Part shown: positions 1 to 6,911 of the stretch, piece by piece
Layout: each line of letters opens with the position of its first letter
Position numbering within the stretch: the stretch's first letter is position 1
DNA from: an uncultured Lachnospiraceae bacterium
Lineage (GTDB): Bacteria; Bacillota; Clostridia; Lachnospirales; Lachnospiraceae
Direction: 5' to 3'
DNA length: 15,774 nucleotides
NCBI GenBank assembly: GCA_910585995.1
Contig: CAJUGG010000040.1
Coordinates: 1-15,774, forward strand
The notes under the pieces: generated by a model
What the model was told of the DNA's origin: nothing
What the model saw: only the letters and a program-made list of their open reading frames with translations
Databases searched by the model: none
Program-made: the position numbers and the translations under genes

Positions 1-83
1 ATTTTCGCAGTTCTTCAGATACACTATTTATAAATTTGCGTTTATAGCCAATAATTTATGGAAAAAACGAGGATTTTATGCAT

Positions 84-117
84 AAAAAAGACTGCCGCAA
101 GAGGTATCTTGCGACAG
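84..117 (-). terminator. Intrinsic terminator of the 133-759 gene
   Basis: Read on the minus strand, a 10-bp stem (CTGTCGCAAG paired with CTTGCGGCAG, one G-U pair, 6-nt loop) at 92-117 is followed by TC and then a run of six T at 84-89. It starts about 15 nt after the stop codon of the 133-759 gene, as expected for a Rho-independent terminator. The remaining bases 1-83 are AT-rich, and I see no gene or site in them. Confidence 0.85.
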
Positions 118-132
118 CATTTCCTTAATAAG

Positions 133-759
133 TTATACGGTAGCACCATGTTTTGCATAGAAATCGTCAAATAACTTATTGACTGCCTCATGGGTATCGC
201 CACAGATAGATGGAAGGTCTCCGCCCCATGCAGCGCCAGCCTGCTCAAAGCCTTTCTCCACTGCTTTCTGGAACTTCTGCATCTTCTCTACATCATCGCC
301 TGCCAATGCATGAGCAAAGTCAAAGATTCTCTGAGAAGTCTGCTTTACTCCCCAATATCCGTCTTCAGAGATAGCTTCCTGTGCATCTGCCTTGGTCTGA
401 GCATCCACAGAATATTTGCCGCTGGCCATCATCTTCCAGAAATCATCACCCTGAACCATAGAAGAAGTAATACCCTGCTTCTGGAATGTCTGAACCATCA
501 TGTTCGTGAAACGAGACATCTGGTTGTTCAGGTCATCTTTTAAGCTCTTTACTAAAGCAGCTCTCTCAGAATCGCTCATCTTGGTGGTTACGTTGGTATC
601 TTTGCTGAATTCAACCTTATCGGTATCCTGCTCCTTTTTCTTGGAAGCCTCCTCAGTAGTGTCGGCAACTGCTTTCGAGCTTGTCGCAGCTGTTCCGGTG
701 TTCTGCATCGCCTGTGTATACTGTCTGACGGCTGCATCTTGGTTTACATTCACCTGCAT
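133..759 (-). CDS. Unrecognised helical protein, possibly linked to motility
   Basis: The product has 208 residues, with no signal peptide and no membrane segment. Residues 1-60 are polar, Gln/Thr/Lys/Glu-rich and probably disordered. They include DKVEFS at 48-53, which resembles the DKVE(I/L/F)S stretch near the N terminus of FlgM and other flagellar-associated proteins. Residues 62-205 look helical. The C-terminal part (AVEKGFEQA near 166-174, WGGDLP near 178-183, then a helix ending DDFYAKHG) weakly recalls DUF5610-type domains, from memory only. The start is supported by AGGAGG 6 nt upstream of the ATG. A GCCGATAT box, exactly the sigma-28 -10 consensus, lies about 52 nt upstream, and a clear terminator follows, so this looks like a single-gene transcript. 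The flagellar link is inference. The reading frame is secure and the function unknown. Confidence 0.85.
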   Translation of the reverse strand: MQVNVNQDAAVRQYTQAMQNTGTAATSSKAVADTTEEASKKKEQDTDKVEFSKDTNVTTKMSDSERAALVKSLKDDLNNQMSRFTNMMVQTFQKQGITSSMVQGDDFWKMMASGKYSVDAQTKADAQEAISEDGYWGVKQTSQRIFDFAHALAGDDVEKMQKFQKAVEKGFEQAGAAWGGDLPSICGDTHEAVNKLFDDFYAKHGATV

Positions 760-811
760 ATCAAATCCTCCTTTTACATAATATAGTCAGATAAACCTGC
801 TTCTATGGAGT

Positions 812-819
812 ATATCGGC
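812..819 (-). promoter_or_regulatory. Sigma-28 (FliA/SigD)-like -10 box
   Basis: On the minus strand this reads GCCGATAT, an exact match to the -10 consensus of the flagellar sigma factor. The start codon of the 133-759 gene lies about 52 nt downstream. No TAAA -35 element is found 14-16 nt upstream; the sequence there is TTTA/TTAT within a T-rich stretch. Only half of the promoter is therefore convincing. A TATATT stretch closer to the gene (about 779-784) could instead serve a sigma-A promoter. Confidence 0.4.
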
Positions 820-859
820 AGTTTCTGGAAAAAAATAAAGGGGAAATGCATACAAAACC

Positions 860-886
860 TTGCTGCAGTTCTCTTTATTATATGAT
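860..886 (+). promoter_or_regulatory. Possible promoter of the transglutaminase-like lipoprotein gene
   Basis: TTGCTG (860-865) and TATGAT (881-886) are separated by 15 nt, which is shorter than ideal. They lie about 40 nt before the start codon in an AT-rich stretch. This is the best candidate in the gap, but it is weak. Confidence 0.35.
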
Positions 887-924
887 AAAATACTTCTAAC
901 AAAAAATATCCGGAGGAACCGCTG

Positions 925-1947
925 ATGAAAAACCGACTAACTCCTTGTCTCTGTCTGGCTCTGCTCCTAATGGGATGCTCCCCCAAGCTCCCTGCATCCA
1001 TCGAAGAATATGCGCAGGAACTGCTGCCTTCTGATCCCTCTGTGGAAGAACCCACCGATGATCTCTCTGACCCCGACTCAGTTCCAGATCTATCCGAAAA
1101 CAATACTGACAGCAGCGCAAAAAACAACTTTCAATTACCAGACCTCTTTCCGATAACCCCCGAAGAAAACGAAGAAATGGCCACTCTTGCAGACTCCCTC
1201 TATACCTCCTCCATGTCCGATTACGAAAAAGTCAAATCCTTCCACGACTACCTCGTCATCCACGTAGACTACGATTATGACAACCTGGCCTCCGACACCC
1301 TTCCCGACAGCGCCTTCACCGCCGAAGGCGCCCTCCTCCTCCACTCCGCCGTCTGTGAAGGTTATGCCAAAGCCTTCTCCTACCTCTGCCAAAAAGCCGG
1401 CCTGGAAGAACAGCTCATCTACGGCACAGCCGACGACGGCACCGGCGTCCAGACCCACGCCTGGAACCAAGTAAAAGTCGACGACGAATGGTACAACATC
1501 GACGTCACCTGGGACGACCCCCTCATGAACGGCAAAGTCATCACCGACGGCTCCAACATCACCTACGAATATTTCCTCGTCCCCGACGACCCCTTTTACA
1601 CCACCCACACCCCCGAATCCCCCGCCCCCCTGCAAACCTGCACTTCCGACCGCTACCTCACCGACAACCGCCGCCTGACCATCGAACCCTACCTAACCGA
1701 CCCCTACACCTTCCTCACCACCCAAGAAGACATCCCGCCCACCATCACCCAATACCTCACCGCCAACACCCTCCAGTTCCAACTCGTCTGTGACACCCCG
1801 GACACCACCCCCGAATCCCTCTCCGACTACGCCCTGACCCAGACCAAAGAAATCATGCTGTCCCTCTCCCTCTATGGCCAAATCTCCGTCGAAACCCAAT
1901 ACGGAATCGCCGACTACACCATCCTCTCCATCACCATCACCCCCTAA
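925..1947 (+). CDS. Secreted lipoprotein with transglutaminase-like domain
   Basis: The 340-residue product starts with a lipoprotein signal peptide: KNR, a hydrophobic core, then lipobox LMGC with Cys18 as the predicted lipidated residue. An acidic Ser/Asp/Glu linker (about 25-75) leads to a transglutaminase-like fold. The family Cys-His-Asp triad is recognisable as Cys144 in AVCEGYA, His178 in THAWN and Asp193 in YNIDVTWDDP. Bacterial members are cysteine proteases, amidases or transamidases acting outside the cell; substrate and reaction cannot be told here. A C-terminal region of about 110 residues (230-340) is unassigned. The start is supported by CGGAGG 8 nt upstream. From about position 1130 onward nearly every codon ends in C, unlike the first 70 codons and unlike the other genes in the window. 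The gene faces a convergent ABC permease gene across a large palindrome. Confidence 0.9.
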   Translation: MKNRLTPCLCLALLLMGCSPKLPASIEEYAQELLPSDPSVEEPTDDLSDPDSVPDLSENNTDSSAKNNFQLPDLFPITPEENEEMATLADSLYTSSMSDYEKVKSFHDYLVIHVDYDYDNLASDTLPDSAFTAEGALLLHSAVCEGYAKAFSYLCQKAGLEEQLIYGTADDGTGVQTHAWNQVKVDDEWYNIDVTWDDPLMNGKVITDGSNITYEYFLVPDDPFYTTHTPESPAPLQTCTSDRYLTDNRRLTIEPYLTDPYTFLTTQEDIPPTITQYLTANTLQFQLVCDTPDTTPESLSDYALTQTKEIMLSLSLYGQISVETQYGIADYTILSITITP

Positions 1948-1987
1948 CCGTCCGGGAGGCCTCCGTCCGCAAAATCCACCCCCTCAA

Positions 1988-2199
1988 GACAACTCGAAGC
2001 CTGCCGCAGCGCTGGCCTTCGGGTCTTGTGCAAATAGTGCTGTGTAGATTGGAGCGGACAGTCTTTGCAGTTTGTATGAGCCAGGCGGACATTTAAGTGT
2101 CCGATTGGAGCATACAAACTGTGCATACTGTCCGATACATTCTATGCAGACATTTGTACAAGACCCGAAGGCCAGCGCTGCGGCAGGCTTCGAGTTGTC
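1988..2199. repeat. Large imperfect palindrome (212 bp) between convergent genes
   Basis: The outer arms, 1988-2035 and 2152-2199, are reverse complements over 48 bp with a single mismatch. Inside them a second pair of arms follows: CGGACAGT at 2055-2062 with its complement at 2127-2134, and CAGTTTGTATG at 2068-2078 with its complement at 2111-2121. At the centre, CGGACA (2086-2091) pairs with TGTCCG (2098-2103). The whole would fold as one long hairpin with two internal loops, or extrude as a cruciform. There is no T-run at either edge, so it is not a standard terminator, and no transposase or target duplication is visible. It resembles a MITE- or REP-like dispersed element, but copy number cannot be judged from one window. 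A separate 10-bp palindrome, GGAGGCCTCC, lies just to the left at 1955-1964. Confidence 0.9.
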
Positions 2200-2220
2200 C
2201 TCTCCTAAAGTGACGGCCAC

Positions 2221-2952
2221 CTACGACGCCACCACATCCCTCTTCTTCAACAGCAAAATCCCTCCCGCTACAAACCCCGTTAAAAACACCCCTGCACTCC
2301 CAAAAAATCCTCCCATACTCTCCAACGCATCCACACTTTTACTTGCATTCATCCCCATCGTCATCAGCGCATACGGCCACAACAGCCCATACCCCCCATT
2401 ACTCGCCAGCATCCCCAAGATACTCCCGATCAGCGCCAGCGCAATCGGCACCGCAAAACTCCGTATCACCATCGACAGCACAAGCTGCAGCGCCGCAATC
2501 CCCATACCTCCGATACTCCCCCTGAGCATCCAAAGGAAAATCTGTGCAGGCGGCATCCCCGTAAGCCCTACAATCTTTCCTGTCACCGCAAAAAGCACCC
2601 ACATCCACCCCTGCAAGGTCACCGTACACAACAGCGCCAGACACAATTTTGCCAAAAACACATCCCGAATCGGCACAGGCATCGTCATCAACTGATTCCA
2701 GTTGTGATTCAGATGCTCCACCCTCCAGATATATGCACAATACAACGCAATCAACGGTCCATAGAAAAAACTGGAATAAAACATCGAGCACTGCGTCCAC
2801 AGAGAATACCATTCGGATTTTAACACCCCCAGATTCTGCAGATAATTCCCGCCCCCCATAAACGCCGGGATTACCGGCACCAGCAAAAAGACCACCCATA
2901 GATGTGAATGTCTTAATTTTTTCTGTTCCATCCTGACACATGTCCAAAGCAT
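2221..2952 (-). CDS. ABC-2 type permease subunit, lantibiotic-immunity (MutE/EpiE) type
   Basis: The 243-residue integral membrane protein has about six hydrophobic segments: near 18-35, 57-77, 103-125, 145-165, 169-188 and 215-236. The NWNQLMTMP stretch at about 84-92, between the second and third segments, is typical of the ABC-2 permeases found with lantibiotic self-immunity and bacitracin-type exporters. It would form the membrane channel with the second permease (2956-3714) and the ATPase (3711-4625), removing a membrane-active peptide or antibiotic from the envelope. It starts only 3 nt after the preceding permease gene stops, and its ribosome binding site (AAGGAG) lies inside the last codons of that gene, so translation is probably coupled. 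No lanthipeptide biosynthesis genes are present, which argues for resistance to foreign compounds rather than self-immunity. The subunit assignment (E rather than G) is inference. Confidence 0.87.
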   Translation of the reverse strand: MLWTCVRMEQKKLRHSHLWVVFLLVPVIPAFMGGGNYLQNLGVLKSEWYSLWTQCSMFYSSFFYGPLIALYCAYIWRVEHLNHNWNQLMTMPVPIRDVFLAKLCLALLCTVTLQGWMWVLFAVTGKIVGLTGMPPAQIFLWMLRGSIGGMGIAALQLVLSMVIRSFAVPIALALIGSILGMLASNGGYGLLWPYALMTMGMNASKSVDALESMGGFFGSAGVFLTGFVAGGILLLKKRDVVAS

Positions 2953-2955
2953 ATG

Positions 2956-3714
2956 TTAGATCTCCTTTCTCATAAACATTCTCTTCCCATACACATATCC
3001 TGCAACCAATACCACTGTCAGTACAGCAAAAGAAAACACATCAAATTTCTCACTATAATAAGTAGTAATCCTCGTGTCCTTATCCCAGTCCATGCGGATA
3101 AAACACAGTTGAGAATAATACCCCCACAACAAAAGCTGCTTGCCTATGCCATTCGGAAAAAACCAGGAAAACAATCCCACAAAAGAACCCAGAATCCCTG
3201 CCGCGAGCGGAAGGATTTGATTTTCAAAGAAAAAGGACAATACCACCTGCAACAAAAAGATGGCAAAGCTCACCAGATAGATCTGCACTATAAAGCAGAA
3301 CATCTGTACGGATTCCAGCGGCCTCACAAAATGGTGCACAGCACTTTGCCAGAATATAATCCCAATCTGCAAAAGCACAAAGAACGCCAGATAACAAGCC
3401 CCCATCAAAAGCTTCATATCAAACAGCCGCCCCTTTTGCTCCAGTGTACACAAAAGCTTCAGCGTATCCCCCTTGATCTCCGCATCGCACAGTCTGCTGG
3501 CCAGCATCGCCATCATCGTTGGCACCAGGATCGTATTGATCATCGGCAGCTGGATAAACATCATGCGATATCCGTCCTCTGCCTGTTCCCTGGGTATCCC
3601 GTGGAGTGCCCATGTAATCCACAAAAAGATCAGCAGCAGATAAGCCGCCAAAAGCCATCCGATCTTTCGATACCGCACCTTGATCCATTCGGTCTTCCAT
3701 TCTCTTAACATCAC
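2956..3714 (-). CDS. ABC-2 type permease subunit, lantibiotic-immunity (MutG/EpiG) type
   Basis: The 252-residue membrane protein begins with a basic amphipathic stretch (REWKTEWIKVRYRK), followed by about six hydrophobic segments near 17-37, 56-76, 102-122, 136-158, 168-190 and 228-246. The segment after the second helix (RLCDAEIKGDTLKLLCT) corresponds to the conserved cytoplasmic stretch of this permease family, where substrate-exporter permeases carry a helix that contacts the ATPase. Its start codon overlaps the stop of the ATPase gene by 4 nt (ATGA), and the next permease gene begins 3 nt after its own stop. The three genes therefore form a tight operon for one exporter. A long open frame of about 250 codons on the opposite strand is a shadow of this gene. 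Confidence 0.87.
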   Translation of the reverse strand: MMLREWKTEWIKVRYRKIGWLLAAYLLLIFLWITWALHGIPREQAEDGYRMMFIQLPMINTILVPTMMAMLASRLCDAEIKGDTLKLLCTLEQKGRLFDMKLLMGACYLAFFVLLQIGIIFWQSAVHHFVRPLESVQMFCFIVQIYLVSFAIFLLQVVLSFFFENQILPLAAGILGSFVGLFSWFFPNGIGKQLLLWGYYSQLCFIRMDWDKDTRITTYYSEKFDVFSFAVLTVVLVAGYVYGKRMFMRKEI

Positions 3715-4625
3715 AGACTCACCTGCTTTCCCGTCAGACTTAAAAAGATATCCTCCAGGCTCTTCTGCTGTTCTGTCACCCTGGTGATCTGTGCTCCATT
3801 TGAAGCCAAAAGCGCCACCAGCCTGGCTACCTGCGTCTCCTCCCGATCTTCGAACACCAGTTCTTCACCCTGTAACCGATAAGGTTCTTGGTATTCCTCT
3901 AACGTCCGCACTGCCGCTGTCTGATTCAGTACATGTATAGAGATCTGGCTCTTCGCCCTCTCATGAAGTTTTGCCAGAGAACCCTGGTAGATCATCTTCC
4001 CCTTGTCGATGATCCCCACATCAGTCGCCATCTGGTCGATCTCACTGAGCAGATGACTGGATACCATCACCGTCATCCCATAGACCTCCGGCAGCGTCTC
4101 AATCAGTTCTCTCATCTCCTGGATTCCTGCCGGGTCGAGTCCATTGGTCGGTTCGTCCAGAAGCAGAAGCTTCGGCTTGCCAAGCAGCGCTGCTGCCAGG
4201 CCAAGTCTTTGTTTCATCCCAAGAGAATACTCCCTGACCTTTTTTTTCTGCTGGTCACAAAGCCTTACAATCTTTAGCACCTTATCAATCTCTTCTTCCG
4301 GCACACGTTTTAAAGTCTGTACAATCTTCAGGTTCTCTCTGCCATTCAGATGACCATAATAAGAAGGTGCTTCAATCAGTGAGCCTGTACGCTTCAAAAC
4401 CTCGATCCTGTTTTTCTCATAGATCTCATTTCCAAACATGCTGATCTCTCCGCCTGTGGGCTTTACCAGGCCTAAGAGCATCTTCATCGTGGTGGATTTG
4501 CCCGCTCCATTGGGTCCTAAGAATCCATAGACACAGCCTGGACGCACCTTTAGATTCAGTTTTTTGACAGAATATTTTTCCCCATACTGTTTACAAAGAT
4601 TGTTCGTCTCAATCATATACTTCAT
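3711..4625 (-). CDS. ABC transporter ATP-binding protein (BcrA / lantibiotic-immunity F type)
   Basis: Counted from the ATG at 4625, the product has 304 residues. All nucleotide-binding motifs are present: Walker A GPNGAGKST at 37-45, signature YSLGMKQ at 133-139, Walker B LLLLDEP at 153-159, D-loop GLDP and H-loop His191. About 80 C-terminal residues form the extra domain usual in BcrA-type drug exporters. It powers the two permeases encoded immediately downstream, overlapping the first by 4 nt. The start is uncertain. An in-frame GTG at 4685 has a fair GGGAGG site 5 nt upstream and would add 20 residues without family resemblance. The ATG at 4616 (MIETNN) is also possible. I prefer 4625 because MKYMIETNNLCKQYG matches the usual family N terminus. 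The divergent two-component genes most likely control this operon. Confidence 0.92.
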   Translation of the reverse strand: MKYMIETNNLCKQYGEKYSVKKLNLKVRPGCVYGFLGPNGAGKSTTMKMLLGLVKPTGGEISMFGNEIYEKNRIEVLKRTGSLIEAPSYYGHLNGRENLKIVQTLKRVPEEEIDKVLKIVRLCDQQKKKVREYSLGMKQRLGLAAALLGKPKLLLLDEPTNGLDPAGIQEMRELIETLPEVYGMTVMVSSHLLSEIDQMATDVGIIDKGKMIYQGSLAKLHERAKSQISIHVLNQTAAVRTLEEYQEPYRLQGEELVFEDREETQVARLVALLASNGAQITRVTEQQKSLEDIFLSLTGKQVSL

Positions 4626-4727
4626 ATCCTTACCGCCTTCCTGTTTATGATGTATACACCTTAGCATCCTCTGCTTACTTCCCACTGACGCCTCCCTTAC
4701 ATTTTCCTTAACTTTTCTATTACCTGC

Positions 4728-4756
4728 TTAAAATCTATAGAAAAACCAATTATAAT
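4728..4756 (+). promoter_or_regulatory. Promoter of the two-component operon, with a -10 shared in both directions
   Basis: TTAAAA (4728-4733), a 17-nt spacer and a perfect TATAAT (4751-4756) lie about 40 nt before the response-regulator start. ATTATAAT (4749-4756) is its own reverse complement, so a TATAAT also exists on the minus strand at 4749-4754, facing the ABC operon, with a poor TTTGTT at -35 (4772-4777). The two operons may therefore fire from overlapping promoters. The minus-strand half is weak, as expected for a promoter that needs an activator. Confidence 0.5.
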
Positions 4757-4795
4757 TAGGAAGAAAGACCAAACAAATGAAAGGAGCGATATACG

Positions 4796-5506
4796 ATGGA
4801 ACATCTTTATGAATCCCGGATTCTCTTAGTGGATGACAACCAGGACATCTTGGATATGCTGAAAAATATCCTGACCCGCCGCGGTTTTCTCTCTGTCCGG
4901 ACAGCCTTAGACTGCGCCCATGCCCGCACTCTCTTTTTAGAATATCAGCCGCAGCTTGTGGTCTTAGATATCATGCTTCCGGACGGAGACGGCTTCTCTC
5001 TGATGCGGGATTTTCGCCTGAGTTCAGAGGCACCCGTACTTTTTCTCTCTGCCAAAGACGAAGACAACGACAAGCTCTTAGGCCTTGGCCTCGGCGCAGA
5101 CGACTATATCACCAAACCCTTTTTGCCGGATGAACTGATCCTGCGTCTGACAGCCATCCTGAAGCGCACCTATTTTTCCTCCTTCCACGCAGAATCGGAA
5201 GATACCCGGCTGGTACTTGGCTCCCGTACGGTCTACTTAGAACGCGGCATCGTCACTACTTCGGACGGTGAACTGCCTCTGACCGCCAAAGAACTCGCTC
5301 TCTTGAAAAAGCTTCGGGAAAACCGGGGAAATATCGTCACCTTCGACGCCCTCTCCGATGCGGTGTGGGGGGAAAACTATTATGGATATGAAAATACGCT
5401 GATGGTGCATATCCGGCGGCTGAGAGAAAAGATCGAAGAAAATCCCTCCTCTCCCGTCTGGCTTTTGACCGTACGGGGCCTTGGGTATAAATTAGTCAAA
5501 GGATAA
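4796..5506 (+). CDS. OmpR/PhoB-family response regulator
   Basis: The 236-residue protein has an N-terminal receiver domain (about 7-122) with the acidic pair Asp13/Asp14, phosphoacceptor Asp58 in VVLDIMLPDGDG, Ser85 and Lys107 in ITKPF. The C-terminal winged-helix DNA-binding domain (about 138-234) shows LTAKELALLKKL, the VWGENYYG turn, MVHIRRLREKI and the final RGLGYKL strand-turn. It is a complete, typical member of its family. The start ATG has AAAGGAG 9 nt upstream. The kinase gene follows after 13 nt. By position, its likely targets are the divergent ABC exporter operon and its own operon. Systems with this layout, such as CprRK in Clostridioides difficile and the Lan/Bce-type systems, respond to lantibiotics or other cell-wall-active peptides; the ligand here is unknown. 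Confidence 0.95.
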   Translation: MEHLYESRILLVDDNQDILDMLKNILTRRGFLSVRTALDCAHARTLFLEYQPQLVVLDIMLPDGDGFSLMRDFRLSSEAPVLFLSAKDEDNDKLLGLGLGADDYITKPFLPDELILRLTAILKRTYFSSFHAESEDTRLVLGSRTVYLERGIVTTSDGELPLTAKELALLKKLRENRGNIVTFDALSDAVWGENYYGYENTLMVHIRRLREKIEENPSSPVWLLTVRGLGYKLVKG

Positions 5507-5519
5507 GGAGGAACTATAT

Positions 5520-6911
5520 GTGAAAAGTTTATCAAAGATTATTGTGCGGTATCTGATGACTGCTGTCCTGATCCTGTTAATCACTATATTTTTAAATGGA
5601 TTTGTCTATGTAGTCACAGCCTTCCAGTTTGTCCACGCCTCCAATACCACTCCCGGAGCCATCCAAGATCTGGCAGAAGAGCTGACCATGGAGGATGGTG
5701 TGATCTCCCTTACAGAGCAGGGACAAGAACTGGCGGATACCGCATTTCAATTCGCCATGCTGTTAGACGATGACGGGAACCGGATCTGGAGCTATCATCT
5801 GCCAACAGATCTTCCAAACCTCCACTACACAGCCAGCGAGATCGCCGTATTCAGCAAATGGTATCTCCATGATTACCCCATCCTCTGCTATGTCACCGAT
5901 TATGGTCTTCTCGTGGCGGGTGCTCCCAAAGGCAGCTTGTTTCGATACAATATTTTGGATTCTGTAGATAAGATCAAGTATGTCGCCTATATGATCCCTG
6001 CCACCTTAATCCTGAACCTGGTGCTTGTTATTATATTAACGATTATGTGGGGCATTCGTTTTTATCAGTCACTTCGTACGATTGCAGCAGGCGTTGAATC
6101 ACTGTCTCAGGAGCAGCCCGTCACGCTGCCGGAAAAAGGGATGACGGAGCTTTTGGCAAAGCAGCTGAATCAGACCTCTAAGATCCTGACGAGGCAGCGG
6201 GAACATCTGGCCAAGAGAGACGACGCCCGCACCACCTGGATCAGCGGTGTCTCTCATGATATCCGCACCCCGCTCTCCCTGATCATGGGATATGCCTCTA
6301 ACTTAAAAGAAGACTGCTCCCTTAGCGAAGAGCAGCGGCATATAGCCGCAGTGATGGAATCCCAAAGCCTGCAGATCAAGCATCTGATCGAAGACCTCAA
6401 TCTGACCTCCAAGCTGGAATACGATGCGCAGCCTTTACGGATCACTTCCTTTTCTCCTTCCCGTCTGCTTCGCACCATCGTCAGCGACTGCTATAACCAG
6501 GAACTTTTGGCCGCGCACACCTTAGAACTTTTCATTGACAAAGAAGTGGAACAGATCTGCCTGGACGGAGACACCGCCCTTTTAACCCGCGCTTTTCTAA
6601 ATCTCATCCAGAACAGTGTCCGTCATAATCCACATGGATGTCAGATCCAGATCTGTCTCTCTTTGGAAGAAGGAGGCGTCCTCTTTTGTTATGCAGATGA
6701 CGGCTCTGGCATCCCCAGCAATGTGATCGCTTCCCTCACTGGTCAGGTTCCGGAAACAGAAAAAACCCCACATATCATGGGGCTTAGAATTGTCACACAG
6801 ATCTTTAAAGCGCATGAATGGAACCTGCGCTTTTTAGACCGCCACACCATCTCTGTCTTTGCCAAGGCTGCTTCTCATAAAAGCGTATCCCAGAAAAAGG
6901 CAGACCAATAA
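5520..6911 (+). CDS. Membrane sensor histidine kinase
   Basis: The 463-residue kinase has two membrane helices (about 13-33 and 157-178) enclosing an extracellular sensor region of about 120 residues, then a HAMP-like linker (178-230). The catalytic core carries H-box His246 in SGVSHDIRTPL, N-box Asn365 in NLIQNSVRHN, G1 box DDGSGI at 393-398, and a degenerate G2 box (HIMGLRIV at 418-425 in place of the usual GxGLG). It should phosphorylate the regulator encoded 13 nt upstream. The large outer domain differs from BceS-type kinases, which have almost none, so it may sense a ligand directly, as CprK/NisK-type kinases do. The start is GTG at 5520, with AAGGAGGA 7 nt upstream; the ATG two bases earlier is followed at once by TGA. 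Its last 37 nt overlap the convergent VanZ-family gene. Confidence 0.94.
   Translation: MKSLSKIIVRYLMTAVLILLITIFLNGFVYVVTAFQFVHASNTTPGAIQDLAEELTMEDGVISLTEQGQELADTAFQFAMLLDDDGNRIWSYHLPTDLPNLHYTASEIAVFSKWYLHDYPILCYVTDYGLLVAGAPKGSLFRYNILDSVDKIKYVAYMIPATLILNLVLVIILTIMWGIRFYQSLRTIAAGVESLSQEQPVTLPEKGMTELLAKQLNQTSKILTRQREHLAKRDDARTTWISGVSHDIRTPLSLIMGYASNLKEDCSLSEEQRHIAAVMESQSLQIKHLIEDLNLTSKLEYDAQPLRITSFSPSRLLRTIVSDCYNQELLAAHTLELFIDKEVEQICLDGDTALLTRAFLNLIQNSVRHNPHGCQIQICLSLEEGGVLFCYADDGSGIPSNVIASLTGQVPETEKTPHIMGLRIVTQIFKAHEWNLRFLDRHTISVFAKAASHKSVSQKKADQ

Noticed and set aside
1135..1635. A 166-codon Gly/Val-rich minus-strand frame opposite the transglutaminase-like gene
   Set aside because: It is produced by the C-ending codons of the real gene; the product is low-complexity and stops where the bias begins.
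1955..1964. GGAGGCCTCC palindrome after the lipoprotein stop as a terminator
   Set aside because: The stem is only 5 bp with no loop and no T-run, so it does not qualify. The adjacent CCGTCCG direct repeat (1948-1954, 1963-1969) seems to be chance.
1944..2220. Short frames on both strands of the palindrome encoding similar HTNC..CP peptides
   Set aside because: The similarity follows from the inverted repeat itself, since each arm is the complement of the other. No binding site precedes them, and the 2-nt shift between inner and outer arms breaks a common frame.
2072..2695. A 207-codon plus-strand open frame starting in the palindrome and running over the permease gene
   Set aside because: It begins inside a repeat, lacks a binding site and overlaps a clear ABC permease on the other strand. 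Its Pro/Ile/Thr-rich product reflects the C-rich strand.
2953..3708. A 251-codon open frame on the plus strand opposite the second ABC permease
   Set aside because: It mirrors the permease gene almost exactly, has no ribosome binding site, and its product is a basic His/Gln-rich sequence unlike any protein family. The minus-strand frame has family features and operon overlaps.
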